In this document: positions 33,801 through 34,014 of the stretch, in pieces | Numbering within the stretch: the stretch's first letter is position 1 | Layout: each line of letters opens with the position of its first letter | Source: Utricularia gibba | Lineage: Eukaryota; Streptophyta; Magnoliopsida; Lamiales; Lentibulariaceae | Assembly: GCA_002189035.1 (NCBI GenBank) | Contig: NEEC01000150.1 | Span: 1 to 34,014, forward strand | Reading direction: 5' to 3' | DNA length: 34,014 nt | Notes under the pieces: generated by a model | What the model was told of the DNA's origin: nothing | Database searches by the model: none | Seen by the model: the letters and a program-made list of their open reading frames with translations, nothing else | Position numbers and translations under genes: made by a program

Positions 33801-34014
33801 GGCCTTGGCCCAAAGTAAGTTGTAGCCCGGCAAAGAAAGTGATGTATTTATTAACGTTCGGTTTTCGTGTTGCCTACATGGTTTTTCAAGGAACAGCTTC
33901 TCGTTTTGTGGCGGCCAGTCTCGCTAGGAACTTGGTCCGGGCCCGCGATTCTTTATGGCTCATGAGGACAAAAGGATGCAAATCGATGAATACAATGTTG
34001 CATTTGTTTAAATT
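27891..34014. repeat. Dimers with A-like B heads, right end of window
   Basis: Markers: B at 28037, 28589, 29192, 29816, 30430, 31055, 31674, 32300, 32924 and 33525; A at 28310, 28893, 29510, 30131, 30744, 31368, 31988, 32615, 33235 and 33841. The A tail at 27891-27915 is joined out of place (GACAAAAGGCGGTC then GGGCGATATC). B copies at 28037 and 28589 have large losses near 28114, 28162-28180 and 28540. Many B heads here read GGAAAAAGT...GCCCAAAGT and not the GGGACAAAGG...CACCGAGAG form seen to the left. The window ends at TTTAAATT within an A tail. Confidence 0.93.
32861..33170. repeat. B monomer with an A-derived head
   Basis: The head reads ACTTGGAACGGAAAAAGTCAGCTTAGGC, which is type A, and then changes to GTAGTCCGGCAAATAAAG and a normal B body and tail. 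The copies before and after are normal A, so the A-B order is unchanged. Replacement of one block without a change in register is what gene conversion would produce. Confidence 0.8.

Larger units (their letters stand above)
1..34014. repeat. Satellite DNA array, about 54 A-B dimers, entire window
   Basis: The window is filled by head-to-tail copies of a roughly 315 bp monomer. A convenient marker is the 10-mer GATGTATTTA, which occurs once per intact monomer. It is preceded by GCCCGGCAAAGAAAGT in type A and GTCCGGCAAATAAAGT in type B. A and B alternate, giving a dimer period of 627-630 bp in the cleanest stretch (B markers at 11835, 12465, 13094, 13722, 14349). All copies lie in one orientation; I saw no inverted copy. 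The first base falls within the head of an A copy and the last within the tail of an A copy, so neither array edge is present. Satellites of this form are typical of centromeres, pericentromeres and subtelomeres; which of these applies cannot be told from this window. I do not recognise the family. Confidence 0.98.

Noticed and set aside
1-34014. CRISPR array or phage-type repeat array
   Set aside because: The repeats are about 315 bp with no short repeat/unique spacer pattern, and the sequence between markers is itself repeated.
1-34014. Ribosomal intergenic spacer subrepeats
   Set aside because: No rRNA sequence or recognisable spacer promoter is seen in 34 kb. This remains possible only if the gene units lie outside the window, but such long uninterrupted subrepeat arrays are unusual.

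Overview
The whole 34,014-base window is one tandem satellite array. It starts and ends inside a repeat copy, so the array continues past both edges. I find no protein-coding gene, RNA gene, transposon or CRISPR array, and no unique sequence longer than a few tens of bases. This points to a eukaryotic nuclear genome and to a centromeric, pericentromeric or subtelomeric satellite block. Conserved T-tracts and half-units close to nucleosome length fit a plant or animal centromere-type satellite. I do not recognise the family by name and cannot fix the species.

The array has three nested periods. The unit that is repeated today is a dimer of about 630 bp made of two related monomers: type A (about 314 bp) and type B (about 316 bp), which look roughly 80-85% identical by eye. 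Monomers alternate A-B-A-B head to tail on one strand, about 54 of each. Each monomer is itself an old head-to-tail duplication: its two halves line up at an offset of 157-159 bp and still share recognisable blocks. The history reads as 158 bp, then 315 bp, then a 630 bp higher-order repeat (HOR).

Layout. 1-11,200: very regular A-B dimers with nearly uniform B tails (GATCC form), broken once by an A/B hybrid monomer at 2,471-2,772. 11,200-17,545: regular dimers in which a second B-tail form (GATGC, often with ACATAC and ACATGAG) becomes mixed in; several deleted copies lie between 14.6 and 16.4 kb. 17,546-19,240: a disturbed zone with a truncated A copy, a short unmatched patch and about 1 kb of strongly shortened monomers. 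19,240-23,080: regular dimers again, mostly GATGC form. 23,081-24,180: a second shortened zone. 24,180-34,014: dimers with more small deletions and more B copies carrying an A-like head.

Nearly every complete monomer keeps an exact ATGCAAATCGAT core and, about 40 bp further on, CACGTG. Much of the variation between copies is small insertions and deletions, mostly deletions. This may be partly long-read sequencing or assembly error, so the two disturbed zones should be confirmed in raw reads before they are given biological meaning.
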